Assembly: GCA_958009055.1 (NCBI GenBank)
Contig: OY253658.1
Location: forward strand, 248,001-312,000
DNA length: 64,000 nucleotides
DNA from: Choricystis sp. odSpoLacu1
Taxonomy: Eukaryota > Chlorophyta > Trebouxiophyceae
Direction: 5' to 3'
Part shown: positions 52,201-62,900 of the stretch, one piece after another
How positions within the stretch are numbered: the first letter of the stretch is position 1
How the letters are laid out: every line of letters starts with the position of its first letter
Position numbers and translations under genes: made by a program
The notes under the pieces: generated by a model
Databases searched by the model: none
Told to the model about the DNA's origin: nothing
What the model saw: the letters and a program-made list of their open reading frames with translations, nothing else

Positions 52201-55180
52201 CTGGCGGGCGCAGCGGTGCGCGCCCTGGCGCGCGCGGCGGCCGCCACTCCCTCCCCCGCGCGCCGCGCCGCACTCGCGCTGGCTGCTGGTGCTGCGCTGC
52301 GCACGTCGGGCGGTCTGGCACTGGCGCCTGCCGTGCCCGAGACGGCGGCAACTTTGGCCGCTGTCGCAGCTGCCTCCACTGGCGAGCCGCGTGCCTGGGC
52401 GGCGCGCGGCCTGGCCCTGCTGGCCCTTGACGCGGGTGCTGCCTTTGCCCCCCGCGCTCCCGCCGCCCTGGACCTGGCCCTCGACCTCCTCCTCTCCGAA
52501 GGCGGCGCCGACACGCGCGGCCTGCGCCCCGCCGCTGGCGACCTGGCCAACGCGGCCGTGGCGGCGCTGGGGCCTGAGCTTGTGCCTGGGTCACCGGCCG
52601 CGGACACTGCGCGCGCCATCGCAAGAGAACTCGCCTCCCTCGCCTCCCGCCCCGGTGAGTCCCGCCACCCCGACGCAGGCGAGTGCCGCCGCGCCGCCGT
52701 ACAGTACGCGCGGTCGCTGGCCGCGTTTGCGCCGCGCGCCGCGCCCGCGTCCGCACACACACCCCTCCTCCTGGCCGCGCTGGCCGCGCCCGACCGCCCC
52801 ACCCGGTCGGCGGCCGCCGCCACGCTGCGCCACATGGCGGAAGCGGGGAGGGGTGAACTGGCAGGGTGTGGCGCCACCGCGCTGCGCGCGCTAGATTCTG
52901 AGCCAGACGCGCGCGCCGCGGCGCAGCTGCGGGCGGCGGTGCGAGCGTTGGCACGCGACGGCGCGGCCACAGGGGCTGCCGGCGTGGCCGAGTGGGTGGC
53001 CCTCTGCTCCAGCGTGGTTCTTGCCGCCGCGGCGCCTGTGCCGGTGGTGGCGGTGGCGGGCGGAGGAGGTGCTGAAGCAACAGACGCCGCGGCCGACGAC
53101 GATGACGACAACGCGCTCGTCGTGCCGGACACTCCTGCTCCCCCACCTGCTGCCGCCGCCCCCGCCGCCGCCACTGCCACTCCGTCGGTGCGGGCAGCCC
53201 CGCCCAGACCCCGCACCCGGGCCTTTGCGGCGGCGTGCTTGGTGGGGCTGGTGCGAGACACGCCGGGGGCAGCCACCCCCGCAGACCCCCTCCTCCCCCA
53301 CGTCCCCTCCCTCCTCTCTGTCGGCCTGCGCCTGGCCACCGGCCCCGCCGACGGCCTGCACCCGGCGGGCGTGCGCCTGCTGGCGGCCGTGGTGCGCCGG
53401 TTTGGCGGGGTGGCGGACCCGAGTGCCTCTGCCGACGCCGGCGGTGACAGCGACTCCACCACCCCCCCTCCCCGCCTCCTGGACGTGCACGCCGCGTCCC
53501 TGCTGTCCGCCCTGCGCGCCGCCCTGGCCCCGGGAGCCCCCCCCCCCCGCCGCCGCAGCGGGCGCGTCCCTGGCGGCCGCCGTGGTGGGGGCGGGGCTGG
53601 CCGACGGCCGTGCGGGCGCGCCGCTGCGCGCGCTGCTGCACGGCGCGCTGGCTGGGGCGGGGTTGGTGGAGGGCGGGTCGTCTGCTGCTGCGCCGCCGCC
53701 ACCATCCCCCTACGCCGAGTGGGTGACCGCGAGGGCGCGGGTGGCGTTGCTCGAGGCGGCCACGCGCGTCGCAGCGCGCGGTGGCGGCACCACCCCCCAG
53801 TCTTCGTCTCCGCCCCCGCTCGCCGCGTGGCGGGGCCTGCTGGCGGGCGCCCTTGCTTTGGCCGTCCTGCCAGGGTCTCAGCTGGCGGCGTCCCCTCCCT
53901 CCGCTGCCGACGTGGGGGTGCCTCTCGCCTCTGCGCCGCGCGGTCTGCGCACCGACGTCTCCCGCGCGGCACCCCCCACCCTGGCTGCCGCAGCCGCCGT
54001 GGCGGGCCCCCAAGATGCAGGCCTGCTGCTGGCCTGTGCCCGCCTGGTGGCCAGTGGGCGCCACGCGCGCGGCGCTGGAGGAGATGGCGACGACGACGAC
54101 GACGGCGACGGCGGCCGCCCCGCGGACGACGCGGCCGCCTGCTTGACTGCTGCCGCGCATGCTGTGCTCTGCGTGGGCGGCCCTGGTGGAGGCGCCTGGA
54201 GCGCGGGCCTGGGGGTTGAAGCGGTGGGTCTGGCGGCAGAGATCGCCACCGCGGCCGCAGCTGACACAACCGCCGCCCCCGCCGCCGCTGCAGCGTTGCG
54301 CGCTGTCGTGCAGACCGCCCCAGAGGATGTGCTGATTGCGTCCGCCCCCGCCCTGGCGCGGGCGGTGGCCGCGCTGGCGCCGGTCGCGGGTGACGCGGTC
54401 GCCGCGGCCGCTCGCATCGCGCGCGCGGCGCCGACCGCTGCGCCCCGCCTGGTGCGCGTCGCCCTGAACGCCGCGTTGACAGGGGAGACGCACGCCGACG
54501 TGACTGACGCCGTCGCCGTGCTGGAAGCCGCGTGGGGGGCGGGCGACGACGCGCGCGGCGCGGTCGCGGCCGCGGCGCGCGCGGCCGCGGCCGCCGCAGC
54601 GACATCGCCCCGGCTGGCCTCGTTTTTGACGGCTTTGCTGGACGAGCCTGCGTTGGCCGACGTCGGCCGCACCTGCCTGGCGGATGCAGCGGCTCACGCC
54701 TCCCCCCCGTCTGCGCGCGCGGCCGCGCTCGCGGCCGCTGTTGCACTCGCGTCGACCGCCCCACTCGACGCGCTGCCCCTGGCCACCGCCACCGCAGCCG
54801 CCGCCGCAGCCGCCGTGCGCCGTGCCGTGGCCGCAGGCACGGCTGCCACCCCTGCCGATCTGCGGTCCGCGGCGGACGGCGTCAAGCTTGCGCTGCTGGC
54901 GCTCCCCGCCGCCGCGCGCGGCGGAGGCGGCGATGCCGCGGCCGACGCGCTGGCCGCCCTGGCGTCGGGGGCGGCTGCCCCTGGCGCGCCGACCGCTCTC
55001 GCGGCTGCCGCGGCGCGCGCGCTGCACGTGGCGGCTGGTGGGGAGGGGGGCGACGCGGTGCGGGGGGCGGTGGGGCGGCTGCCGCCGACCGCACGCGCCG
55101 CACTGGCGGCAGCCAGTGGGGGGCGGCCGACGGCGGCTGCTGTGGTGGCGCCCAAGATTGAGCTGAAACAGTTCGGGTAG
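49214..55180 (+). CDS. HEATR5: HEATR5/SWEETIE-like HEAT-repeat protein
   Basis: Single exon with three frame breaks (50201-50236, 51955-51967, 53537-53547). Dropping one base at each gives 1987 aa, close to animal HEATR5 (about 2050 aa). The N-terminus matches family landmarks: GFPIFYASLELLADAL, then PPSRSLAAACLARLPTVGDSVGVHGCASALADLL and VVRVAALDAVASIV. The rest is an almost unbroken series of Ala-rich HEAT helices, an acidic spacer (ADDDDDNALVVPDTP) before RTRAFAAACLVGLVRD, and the terminal APKIELKQFG, which resembles the P.I.LK end of HEATR5. Members (Laa1, HEATR5A/B, SWEETIE) bind AP-1/aftiphilin-type complexes in clathrin trafficking; plant SWEETIE affects sugar and starch metabolism. 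The extreme Ala content weakens domain-level confidence. Confidence 0.72.
50201..50236 (+). other. Frame break in HEATR5 in a CG-alternating tract
   Basis: The frame ..EGDATAKPRA passes to RAATAAARSAAVRVCVETP. There is no long homopolymer here; the tract is ccgcgcgcggcgcgcggc-like. One base fewer restores the frame. Confidence 0.6.
51955..51967 (+). other. Frame break in HEATR5 in a (CG)n tract
   Basis: The frame ..GEPAGPATPRA passes to ARAPAAASAAAALAGLGALTARH. Thirteen bases of alternating CG lie at the switch; one surplus base explains the shift. Confidence 0.6.
53537..53547 (+). other. Frame break in HEATR5 at a C11 run
   Basis: The frame ..LLSALRAALAPGAPPP passes to PAAAAGASLAAAVVGAGLADG; one C fewer restores it. 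Confidence 0.7.
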
Positions 55181-55452
55181 AGTGTGTCTGTTTGTGTGTT
55201 AGTGTTAAGGTAGAAGAAACGAGGTGAAAAAGCGAGAGCAGAACGCAGCGTCGGTTTCAGGAAATCGAGCCGGCGGCGTGGCGACGCATTTGCAACAACC
55301 GTCCCCACACCTCCCTCCCTCCCGCGCCCGCCAGCCACGAGGCCATCGCCGTGTGATCAGCGCACGGCGTGTGCACCAGCAATCGGGAGGGCCAAACCGC
55401 CTCCCCCCAAACACGTGGACACACTCCTGGTACACACTCCGACCTCCCTTGA

Positions 55453-56484
55453 ATGGCCTGGGATGATGACGACGAGTCCCTGTGGGCCCGCCCATTCGAT
55501 TTCGGTGCTGGCGTCGGCGCCATCACCGTCAACGAGGAGTGGGGCGGCGGCATCGGGGGCACCGTGTGGGAGGGCGGCGTCCTTTTGGCTCGCTACGCTG
55601 CGTCACCCCTCTTCGCGGACGCGGTGGCGGCCGCGATGGCAACGAGGAAGGAGGATGGCATGCCACCATTGCTCAGCAACGCTGCTGGCGATAATCGAGC
55701 CACCTGCATCGAGCTGGGGGCGGGCGTGTCGGGCCTACCCTCGATCGTGGTCGCGACGCGCGCCGCCCTGTTCACCCGCGTCGACGCGACCGACGTGGAC
55801 GAATGTATCGATGGGTTGAAGAGCAATATGGGGGCCAACCTGCCGGCCGGGGCGGTGCTGCTGGAAGAAGGAGGCGGTGGCGGTGAGGGTGACCCCCATG
55901 CCGCGCCACCCTCTGGCGACGGGTGGGACGCGCCGCCCTCGGTAGTGGCCGCCGTGGCGGCGGAGGCGGACGCGTGCGGGCGGCTGGCGCCACCGCCACC
56001 GCCACCGCCACCAGCGGTGGTGTCAGTGGGGGTGGCTCCCAGCATCAGCGCGCCGACAGACGTGCCTGCCACCAACCACCCCCCCGTCTCTGTGCGCGTG
56101 TTCGAACTCGACTGGGCGCACGCTGCCGCCGGCACCCTCCCACCCACCGCCACCCCACCCTACGACGTCGTCCTGGTGGCGGACGCGGTCTATGTGGCGG
56201 CCGCGATGCCGGCCCTGGTGGGAGCACTCCGTTGTGTCTCGCGGAGAGGGTCGCTCGTCCTCCTAGCCTACTACGTTCGATCCGCGTCCGCTCACACCGC
56301 CTTTTGGCCGTGGGTCAGGGCCGCCTTTGACATCACGCCCGTCGACTGCGCCTCCTTTGGGTGTGGCGGCGCAGAGGGGGAGAGGACCGGGCTGTTCCGT
56401 TTGGTGAAGCGGAGTGATGGCGAGTGGGCAGAGGCGGAAGCCGCGCGCGCGGCGGCCGAGGACGCTGAGGCCGCGGACGAGTGA
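55453..56484 (+). CDS. METTL21/FAM86-type (methyltransferase family 16) protein methyltransferase
   Basis: Single exon of 343 aa. GGTVWEGGVLLARYAAS is the family's G..W....LA entry motif. The SAM-binding motif I CIELGAGVSGLPSI is followed by VDATDV (acidic post-motif) and, after a large Gly/Pro-rich insertion (about residues 135-215), VRVFELDWAH and YDVVLVADAVYVAAAMPALVGAL, matching the D.IL..D..Y......L region. GSLVLLAYYVRSA and a final strand follow. These enzymes trimethylate lysines of chaperones or elongation factors in the cytosol; the target here is unknown. The insertion is longer than in typical members. Same strand as HEATR5, 272 bp downstream, and convergent with PHIP1. Confidence 0.85.
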   Translation: MAWDDDDESLWARPFDFGAGVGAITVNEEWGGGIGGTVWEGGVLLARYAASPLFADAVAAAMATRKEDGMPPLLSNAAGDNRATCIELGAGVSGLPSIVVATRAALFTRVDATDVDECIDGLKSNMGANLPAGAVLLEEGGGGGEGDPHAAPPSGDGWDAPPSVVAAVAAEADACGRLAPPPPPPPPAVVSVGVAPSISAPTDVPATNHPPVSVRVFELDWAHAAAGTLPPTATPPYDVVLVADAVYVAAAMPALVGALRCVSRRGSLVLLAYYVRSASAHTAFWPWVRAAFDITPVDCASFGCGGAEGERTGLFRLVKRSDGEWAEAEAARAAAEDAEAADE

Positions 56485-56564
56485 ACTGTAAACCAAAAAA
56501 ACACTGTGGGGGGTCGGTTTTTAACAAAAAAGGGCAGGCGCCAAAAACAAAACAAACTCTCTCT

Positions 56565-57932
56565 TCACGCTTCGGCCACCCCCACGCCACCGCCCTCCTC
56601 CTTTTTCGGCTGCCCGTACGACACTTTCACGCCCCGCCCCATCAACTCCACTCCATCCTGGGCGACGGCCGCATCCACCGCGTCCCCATCGCGGAAGTGG
56701 ATGTGGGCGTAACCTTTTGAACGCCCCGTCAGTTTGTCGGTGTGTAAACGCACGCGTGTGACCCCCTCAAACAGTGACGCCAAATCATCCACCGTCGCCT
56801 CAAAAGCGATGTTGCCGACGTAGGCGACGTTGTATCCCGGCGTCTTGGGGGCGGGACCTTGGGCGCGGGCGGCCGGGCCGTGCGCGTCGGGGGCGCCGCG
56901 CTTGGCCGTCTTGCAGGGCTCCACCTTGACGCGCACGCCGTCCAGCATGGTGCCGTCACACTCCAGGGCTTTCGTGTAGCCTTCGTCTGTGGCAAACGTG
57001 AGGAAGGCGATGCCACGGAAACGGCCGGTGTCGGGGAAACGCATCAGGTCAAGTGATGCAATGGGGCCACACCACTCCCAATACTCACGCACATCCTCCT
57101 CCTCGTACGCAAACGGCATGCCCCCCACAAACACGCGGCGCGCGAGGGAGGCGGTGGAGGTGGACGTGGCGGCCGCCCGGCCACCGCGTGGGCGGCGCTC
57201 GCGCGTGGCCGGGGCGACGCCGCCATTGGCGGCGGCGGCGGCGGTGGTGGGCGGGGGGGGGGGGGGCAGCGCGCCTGCCGGGGTGGCGCCATCCAGGGGC
57301 ACGCCTGTGGCGTCGTCGGCAGCCACGGCAAAGCCGAACGAGAAGGTGCCGGCAGCAGGCACAGCGGTCCCCCCCGGCGCGGCAGCCACCGGCGCCACCG
57401 CGCCACCGTCAAACCCGAGCGCCGCCCGCATGGAGGCCGCTTCCTCCGCGTTGCCGGGCCCCGAGGGTTGGACGGCAGGCTTTTTGGCGCGCTTGCCGCG
57501 CTGCTTTCTCTTGGGAGGGGCGTCGGCGTCGGCAGCAGCAGCAGCGTCGGGTGCGGCAGCAGCAGCGTCGCCTCCCGCGTTGCCTTTATCGCCGCCTGCG
57601 CCCTCCTCCTGCTTCCGTTTCACTTTCTGCCGTTTCGGCTTGGGCTCAGCTGCCCCGCCGCCGGCGCCAGCTGGCGCCGCGTCTTCTGCAGGCGCGTCCA
57701 GCAGCACAGCGTCGACCGACGTGAACTGGGGGTACAGCACGCTGGCTGCGTCCGCCGACTTGCCGATGAAGGGCGACTAGGGGGGAGGAGGGAGGCAAGG
57801 AGGGTGGGAGTGCGGGCTGCATTGGGGGGCGGCGGCTTTTTTTTGCGACGGCGGGCGTGGTGACACAGGCCCGCGTTCTCAAACGCGCAGCCGGTTCACT
57901 GCTGTGCTCACCTTGCGTTCGCCAGGCGCCAT
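56565..57932 (-). CDS. PHIP1: PHIP1-like two-RRM nucleolin-type RNA-binding protein
   Basis: Exons 57932-57912 (7 codons) and 57776-56565 (410 aa); the intron ends TAG. The N-terminal half is disordered with Lys/Arg clusters (KPKRQKVKRKQEE, PPKRKQRGKRAKK) suitable for nuclear or nucleolar localisation. RRM1 starts RRVFVGGMPFAYEEEDVREYWEWCGPI (about residue 217), with RNP1 RFRGIAFLTF. RRM2 starts YNVAYVGNIAFEATVDDLASLF (about residue 320), with RNP1 RSKGYAHIHF. The CGPI..LDLM.FPDTG.FRGIAF pattern is that of plant PHIP1 (phragmoplastin-interacting protein 1) and related nucleolin-like proteins. Plant PHIP1 binds Ran2 mRNA at the cell plate; the algal role may be more general. A G14 run within the coding region encodes part of a Pro tract. 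Confidence 0.8.
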
Positions 57933-58063
57933 CGTGGCACAGGGGAGGAGGTTGGGAGGGCGCGGTGAAAGCTGCGCGGCGCTGCACCAGTGTTTTTGTT
58001 TTTTTTTTTTGTGAACTGGCCACACTCAATTTTGTGTTGAACGGGGCCACAAACACGCCGGCC
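57933..58063. promoter_or_regulatory. 131-bp divergent promoter between PHIP1 and a conserved unknown gene
   Basis: This is the shortest start-to-start spacing in the window. It includes a T-rich tract around 57990-58010. Both leaders and any shared promoter must fit inside it. Confidence 0.45.
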
Positions 58064-59675
58064 ATGCCGCCCCTCGCGACACGCCCACCACGCACGCCGT
58101 CCCTGTCGAGCGCCGAGCCGGGCGGGCCGACTCGTCGGCCGACAGCCCGACCGCCGCGCGCTGTCTACCGGTGGAGCAGCGGTGAGCGTGTTGTTTGGAG
58201 GGTGGCGCGGACGGCGTGCGTGCCGCCATGTCGCGCTGTCGATAGCAACACATGCTGTTAGAGAGAGGAGGGGAGGCGGCAGGAGGTCAGGTTGTGGAAA
58301 TGCGGCCGCTCCGCCTGACGCCACCTTGCCCCCCATCCCTTTAAACCCCCCCCCAACAGCCTCCTCCACCGGCGGCTCACGCAAACGCGAGTCCCTGGAC
58401 GGTGCCCCCACCCCACCCGCCGCCACGGCAGCTCCCGCGGGCGGGACTCGGCGCACCGCGGGCGACGGGTGGGTGGGCGAAGACGCGTGGACGCGTGATG
58501 GTGCCACCCCCCCTTCCGCCGCTGACGACGACGACGATCCGTGGGCCTGGGTGCCGCCCGACGCGGCCGCCGCAGCAGCTGGTGCTTCCACCCCAGACAC
58601 AGAGCCCAGGCCTCAGCGTCCGTGCAGCCCGCGCCCCAAAGCGCGGCGGCCGCCACCCCGCCGCCGCCCTCCCCCGTCGCCCGGCTCGCCCGCCTGCGAT
58701 GAGGACGAGGACCTTGACGGCTGGAGCTCAGCAGCCGCCACGCTCGAGTCTGAGTGGGGCGGTGGTGGTGGTGGCGCCCCGGGCGCGCCGCCCCCGCCCG
58801 CCCCCCGCGCATCACGCGCCACCGGCGGCGCCTGGACGGCGGCGGCCGACCGAGCCACCGCCTCTGAAGCCGACCTCGCGTCGGACGGCTATGGCGAGGA
58901 GACGGGGGGTGGGAAGGAGGGGGATGGTGATGCCTCCACCACCACCCACCCCGACGTGACGCCCCTGACCGCGGCCGAGGTTGAAACCCTCCTCCCCATC
59001 ATCCCTGCCCCCGACCAAGTCGCCTACTTCAACGCGGACGGCGCCACCGTGCTGCAGAGGGCGGGCCTGTGCCTGCTGGTGACGCTTGCCACCGCGAAAG
59101 CCGCGCCCGCGGCGGCCGCAGGCGCGCTGACGGGCCCCCTGTGGTGGCCCCTGCTGGCCGCCGCCTCCCGCAACAGGCGGCTGCGCACGTCGGGGCAGGC
59201 GGTGGGCTTGTGGCGCGCCCGCGTGCTGGAAGCAAACGTGTCCAACGCGGGCGGAGGCGCCACCGCTGGCGGCCGCCGCGACCGCCGCCGCGCCACCGCG
59301 CGCGCCGCCCCAGCCCCCCCCCTCCTCACCCTCGTAGTGGGCGACGACTCGGGCGCCACATGCGAGCTGCGCGTCCCCTACACCCGGGCCCACGACGGCA
59401 TCCGGGTGGGGGAAGGCGCAGAGCTGTTGGTCGTCGCCACCGCGCCCCGCTTCTCCCGCTTCCGCGCGCTGAGGGAGGCTTACCTCCCCGGCGCGGGCCT
59501 GTGGGTGGCCGACTACCCGGCCGCCAACCGGCGCGAGTTTGTGAGGGTGAGCCTGGCGGTGGAGGAGGAGAGGGCGGCGGAGCGGGAGGAGTGGGGTGGT
59601 GAAGATGATGCGACAGGGCGGGCAGACGATGATGGCGCGTGGCAGGAGGACGCGTGGGACGTGGGGCGCGAGTGA
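58064..59675 (+). CDS. Conserved plant/algal protein of unknown function, C-terminal OB-like domain
   Basis: Exons 58064-58181 and 58360-59675 (477 aa). The first half is disordered and acidic (GDGWVGEDAW, DDDDDPWAWVPPD, DEDEDLDGWSS). From about residue 250 the sequence becomes ordered: DVTPLTAAEVETLLPIIPAP, GPLWWPLLAAASRNRRLRTSGQAVGLWRARVLEAN, PPLLTLVVGDDSGATCELRVPYTRAHDGIRVGEGAELLVVA and FSRFRALREAYLPGAGLWVADYPAANRREFVRVS. The strand-rich GLWR..V / LVVGD.SG..CE..VP / AELLVV pattern suggests an OB or beta-barrel fold. I recall similar uncharacterised plant proteins but no assigned function. Tryptophan-acidic patches in the tail (DAWDVGRE) could be binding motifs. Confidence 0.7.
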
Positions 59676-59940
59676 CATTGTATGTATCGTGTGTGTTTTG
59701 ATGTTTTGGGCGGCGGCGGAGAGCTGTGCAACGAGCGTGAAGAGAAAAAAACCGGTTTTCCAACGAGCGTCACATTTCGAAAGAAGCGCGAGACTCTCTG
59801 CGCGCTCCCGCTCTCGCGCGCCTCCCCTCCCCCTGCCCCCGGGGACCGCGTGCACACACCCTCCCTCTCCCGCACCCATCGGGCACGACGCCTGTGCGGC
59901 CCGCGCGCCTCCCTGTCTTCCCGCCCTCCCTCCTCTCCGC

Positions 59941-62900
59941 ATGGACGTCGACAGCGTGCCGCCCGCCGCCGGCGCGGCCGACATCGGGGGCCGCATCTTG
60001 CAACTGGAGGTGCGTGTGCAGAGTGGCTGGGGTGGTGGAGCGGGTGGTTGGGCGTGCGAGGGCGCGGAGGGCGGCGCGTCGTCGTCGTCGTTTTTTCCCT
60101 CCCATCTCTCCCTCGCGTCTCCCCTCCTCCCCGCCTCCGCCTCGCCTCGGCCCCGCGTCCGCCACCTCGCAACGCATGCCAGACTTCACGGTCACGCGTG
60201 CCGTATGTGCCGAGGTGGGGAGGGGGGGCAGGAGGGGGTGGTTCTGCCGCTGCCCTCTCACGATGCGTGCGAAACGCCAGGCGCACCCCCCCCGCTCACC
60301 CACCCCACCCACCACTACCCTCCCTAGGTCACCGACTTCAAGTCCTATGGCGGCCGCCAGACCATCGGCCCCTTTGCCGGCTTCACCGCCGTCGTCGGCC
60401 CCAACGGCGCGGGCAAGTCCAACCTGATGGACGCCGCGTCGTTCGTGCTGGGCGTGCGCGCGCGCCAACTGCGCGGCTCCCTGCGGGACCTGGTGCACAC
60501 CGGGGTGGGTGACGACGGCAGGCCCCCCCCCTCTGCCCGGGTGGAGCTACTGTTCCGCCCGGCTGACGGGTCTGCCGACGTCCGCTTCGCGCGCATCGTC
60601 GACGCCCCCCCCGCCCCCTCCCCCGCCACCTCGCACTACGAGCTCAACGGCCGCACCGTCACCTGGGAAGCGTACGATGCCAAACTGCAGTCGTATGGGG
60701 TCCTCGTGCGCGCGCGCAACTTTCTGGTGTTCCAGGGCGACATCGAGGCGGTCGCCTCCATGTCCCCCGCCGGCCTGACCGACATGTTTGAACATGTGTC
60801 CGGCAGTGGCGCCCTGAAAGCCGAGTACGAGGCCGCGGAAGCCGCCAAAGCGGCGACCGAGGAGGCGGCCGCGCTCGCGTTCACCAAGAAGCGCGCGACC
60901 GCGGCTGAGCGCCGCCAAAAACGCGACCAAAAGGAGGAGGCGGAGAAGTACATGCGCACCCGGGCCGAGCTGGATGAAGTGAAAGGCACGGCCGCCCTGC
61001 TGAAACTGTTCCACGCCGACCGCGCCGCACGCGCGGCCAAGGACGCGGCGGCCGCGGCGCGCGCGCGCCTGTCCGACGCAGAGGCGGCCGCCGCCTCCGC
61101 CGACACCGCTGCCGCCGATGCCGCCCGTGAAGCCGCCCGTCTGACCAAGGAACGCATGAAGGTGGAGCGCGGCGTGGTGGCGGCGCGGGATGCGCTGGAA
61201 GCGCGCCACCCGGCCACGCTGCGCGCAAAGGAAGAGGCGCTGCGCGTTGCGCGCCGCGCAAAGGAGGCCGCGGCCGCCGTCACGGCCGCCACCGCCCGCG
61301 TGGCGGAGCATGCCGACACGGTGGCCCGGCTGCAGGGCCAGCTGGCCCAGCTGGAGGATGCAGAGAAGGCGGCCGCCGAGCGCGCCGCGAGCTCCGCGAC
61401 CGCGGGCGGGCCGAAACTCGACGACGCTGCGCGTGCCGACTACGCGCGCATCGATGAAGCCGTCAAAATCAAGACCGCGTCCCTGCGCTCCGAGGCTCAA
61501 CGCCTGGAGGGGGCGGCCGCCTCCGACGAAGCCGCCCTGGCCGCCCTGGAGGGCGCGCTGGCCACCATGGAGGCGCAGCGCGCGGCGCACGCGCGCGACG
61601 CTGACGCGGCCGCCGCGCGCGGCACCGACGCGGCCGCCGCGGCTGCCACCGCACGCGCCGACCTGGACGCCGCCCGCGCCGACGCCGCCAAAGCGGTGGA
61701 GGACGCTCGCCGCGCCGCCGCCCTGCGGGAGGACACCGCCGCCCGGCTGGTGGGGGTGGATGACGCGCTGCGCGACGCGCGCGCGCGCGCGCCGCGAGTC
61801 GGAGCGCGAGCGCCGCATCGCCGACGCGGTCGCCCACATGGCGCGCGTCTTCCCCGGTGTCAAAGGCCGCCTGTCCGACCTGGCCACCGCCGCCCAGCGG
61901 CGCCACCACCTGGCCCTGGCGGTGGTGCTGGGGCGGGACATGGATTCAGTGGTCGTCGACACCGACGCGACCGCGGTCGCCTGCATCGCCTACCTCAAAG
62001 ACGCGCGCCTGCCCCCCCTCACCTTCATCCCGGTGGATACTGTGCGCGCCAAACCCGTCAACGTGCGCCTGCGCGGGCTGGGGGGCACCGCCAAGCTGGC
62101 CCTGGACCTGCTGACGTACGATGGCGCCGTCGAGCGCGCAGTGCGCGCGGTGTGCGGCGACACGCTCGTGTGCGACACGGTCGACGAAGCCAAGTCGCTC
62201 GCCTTCATGGGCCCCGAACGCCACAAAGTGGTGGCCCTGGACGGCACTCTCATCACGCGGGCGGGCCTGATCACGGGTGGTGTCACGCCCGGCATGGAGT
62301 CGCGTGCCGCCCGGTTTGATGGCGCGGGGTTGGCCAAGCTCAAGGAAGAGCGCACCGCTCTTGCCGACACGCTCGCGTCGCTGCCCGACGCGCGCGCGTC
62401 GGCCGCCTCCGTGGACGCGCTGCGCGCCCGGGTGGCGGGGCTGGAGCATGACGCCGCCCTCAAGTCGGCGGACGCGGAGCGGTGCGCCGCCCGCGCCGCG
62501 GGGGAGGCGGCCAAAGCCGACGCACTGGCGGCCGAAGCGGCGCGCCGCGCGCGCGACGCGCCGCCGCTGCGCGCGTCGCTCGACGCCCACACCGCTGAAC
62601 TCACCGCCGTGCGCGCCCGCATCAACGAGGTGGGGGACCGCCTGTTCGCCCCCCTGTCCCGCCGCCTGGGCGTGGCCAACGTGCGGGAGGCGATGGAGGC
62701 GGCCGCCGCGACCGCGCGCGGCGCGAGCGCCGACCACGCGCGCGTGGTGGCCCAAATCGCCAAGCTCAAGCACCAGCTGGCGTACGAGGCCAAGCAGGCG
62801 CCCGAGGACGCGCTGGCGGCGGCTCAAGCGGATGCTGCTGCGGCTGCCGCTCGCGGAGCCGAGCTGGATGCGGCGGCTGCCGCCACCGCCGACGCGGCGC

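Noticed and set aside
52013..55027. 1004-codon minus-strand open frame
   Set aside because: Arg-rich antisense shadow of HEATR5, with no domain, while the plus strand ends in a HEATR5-like terminus.
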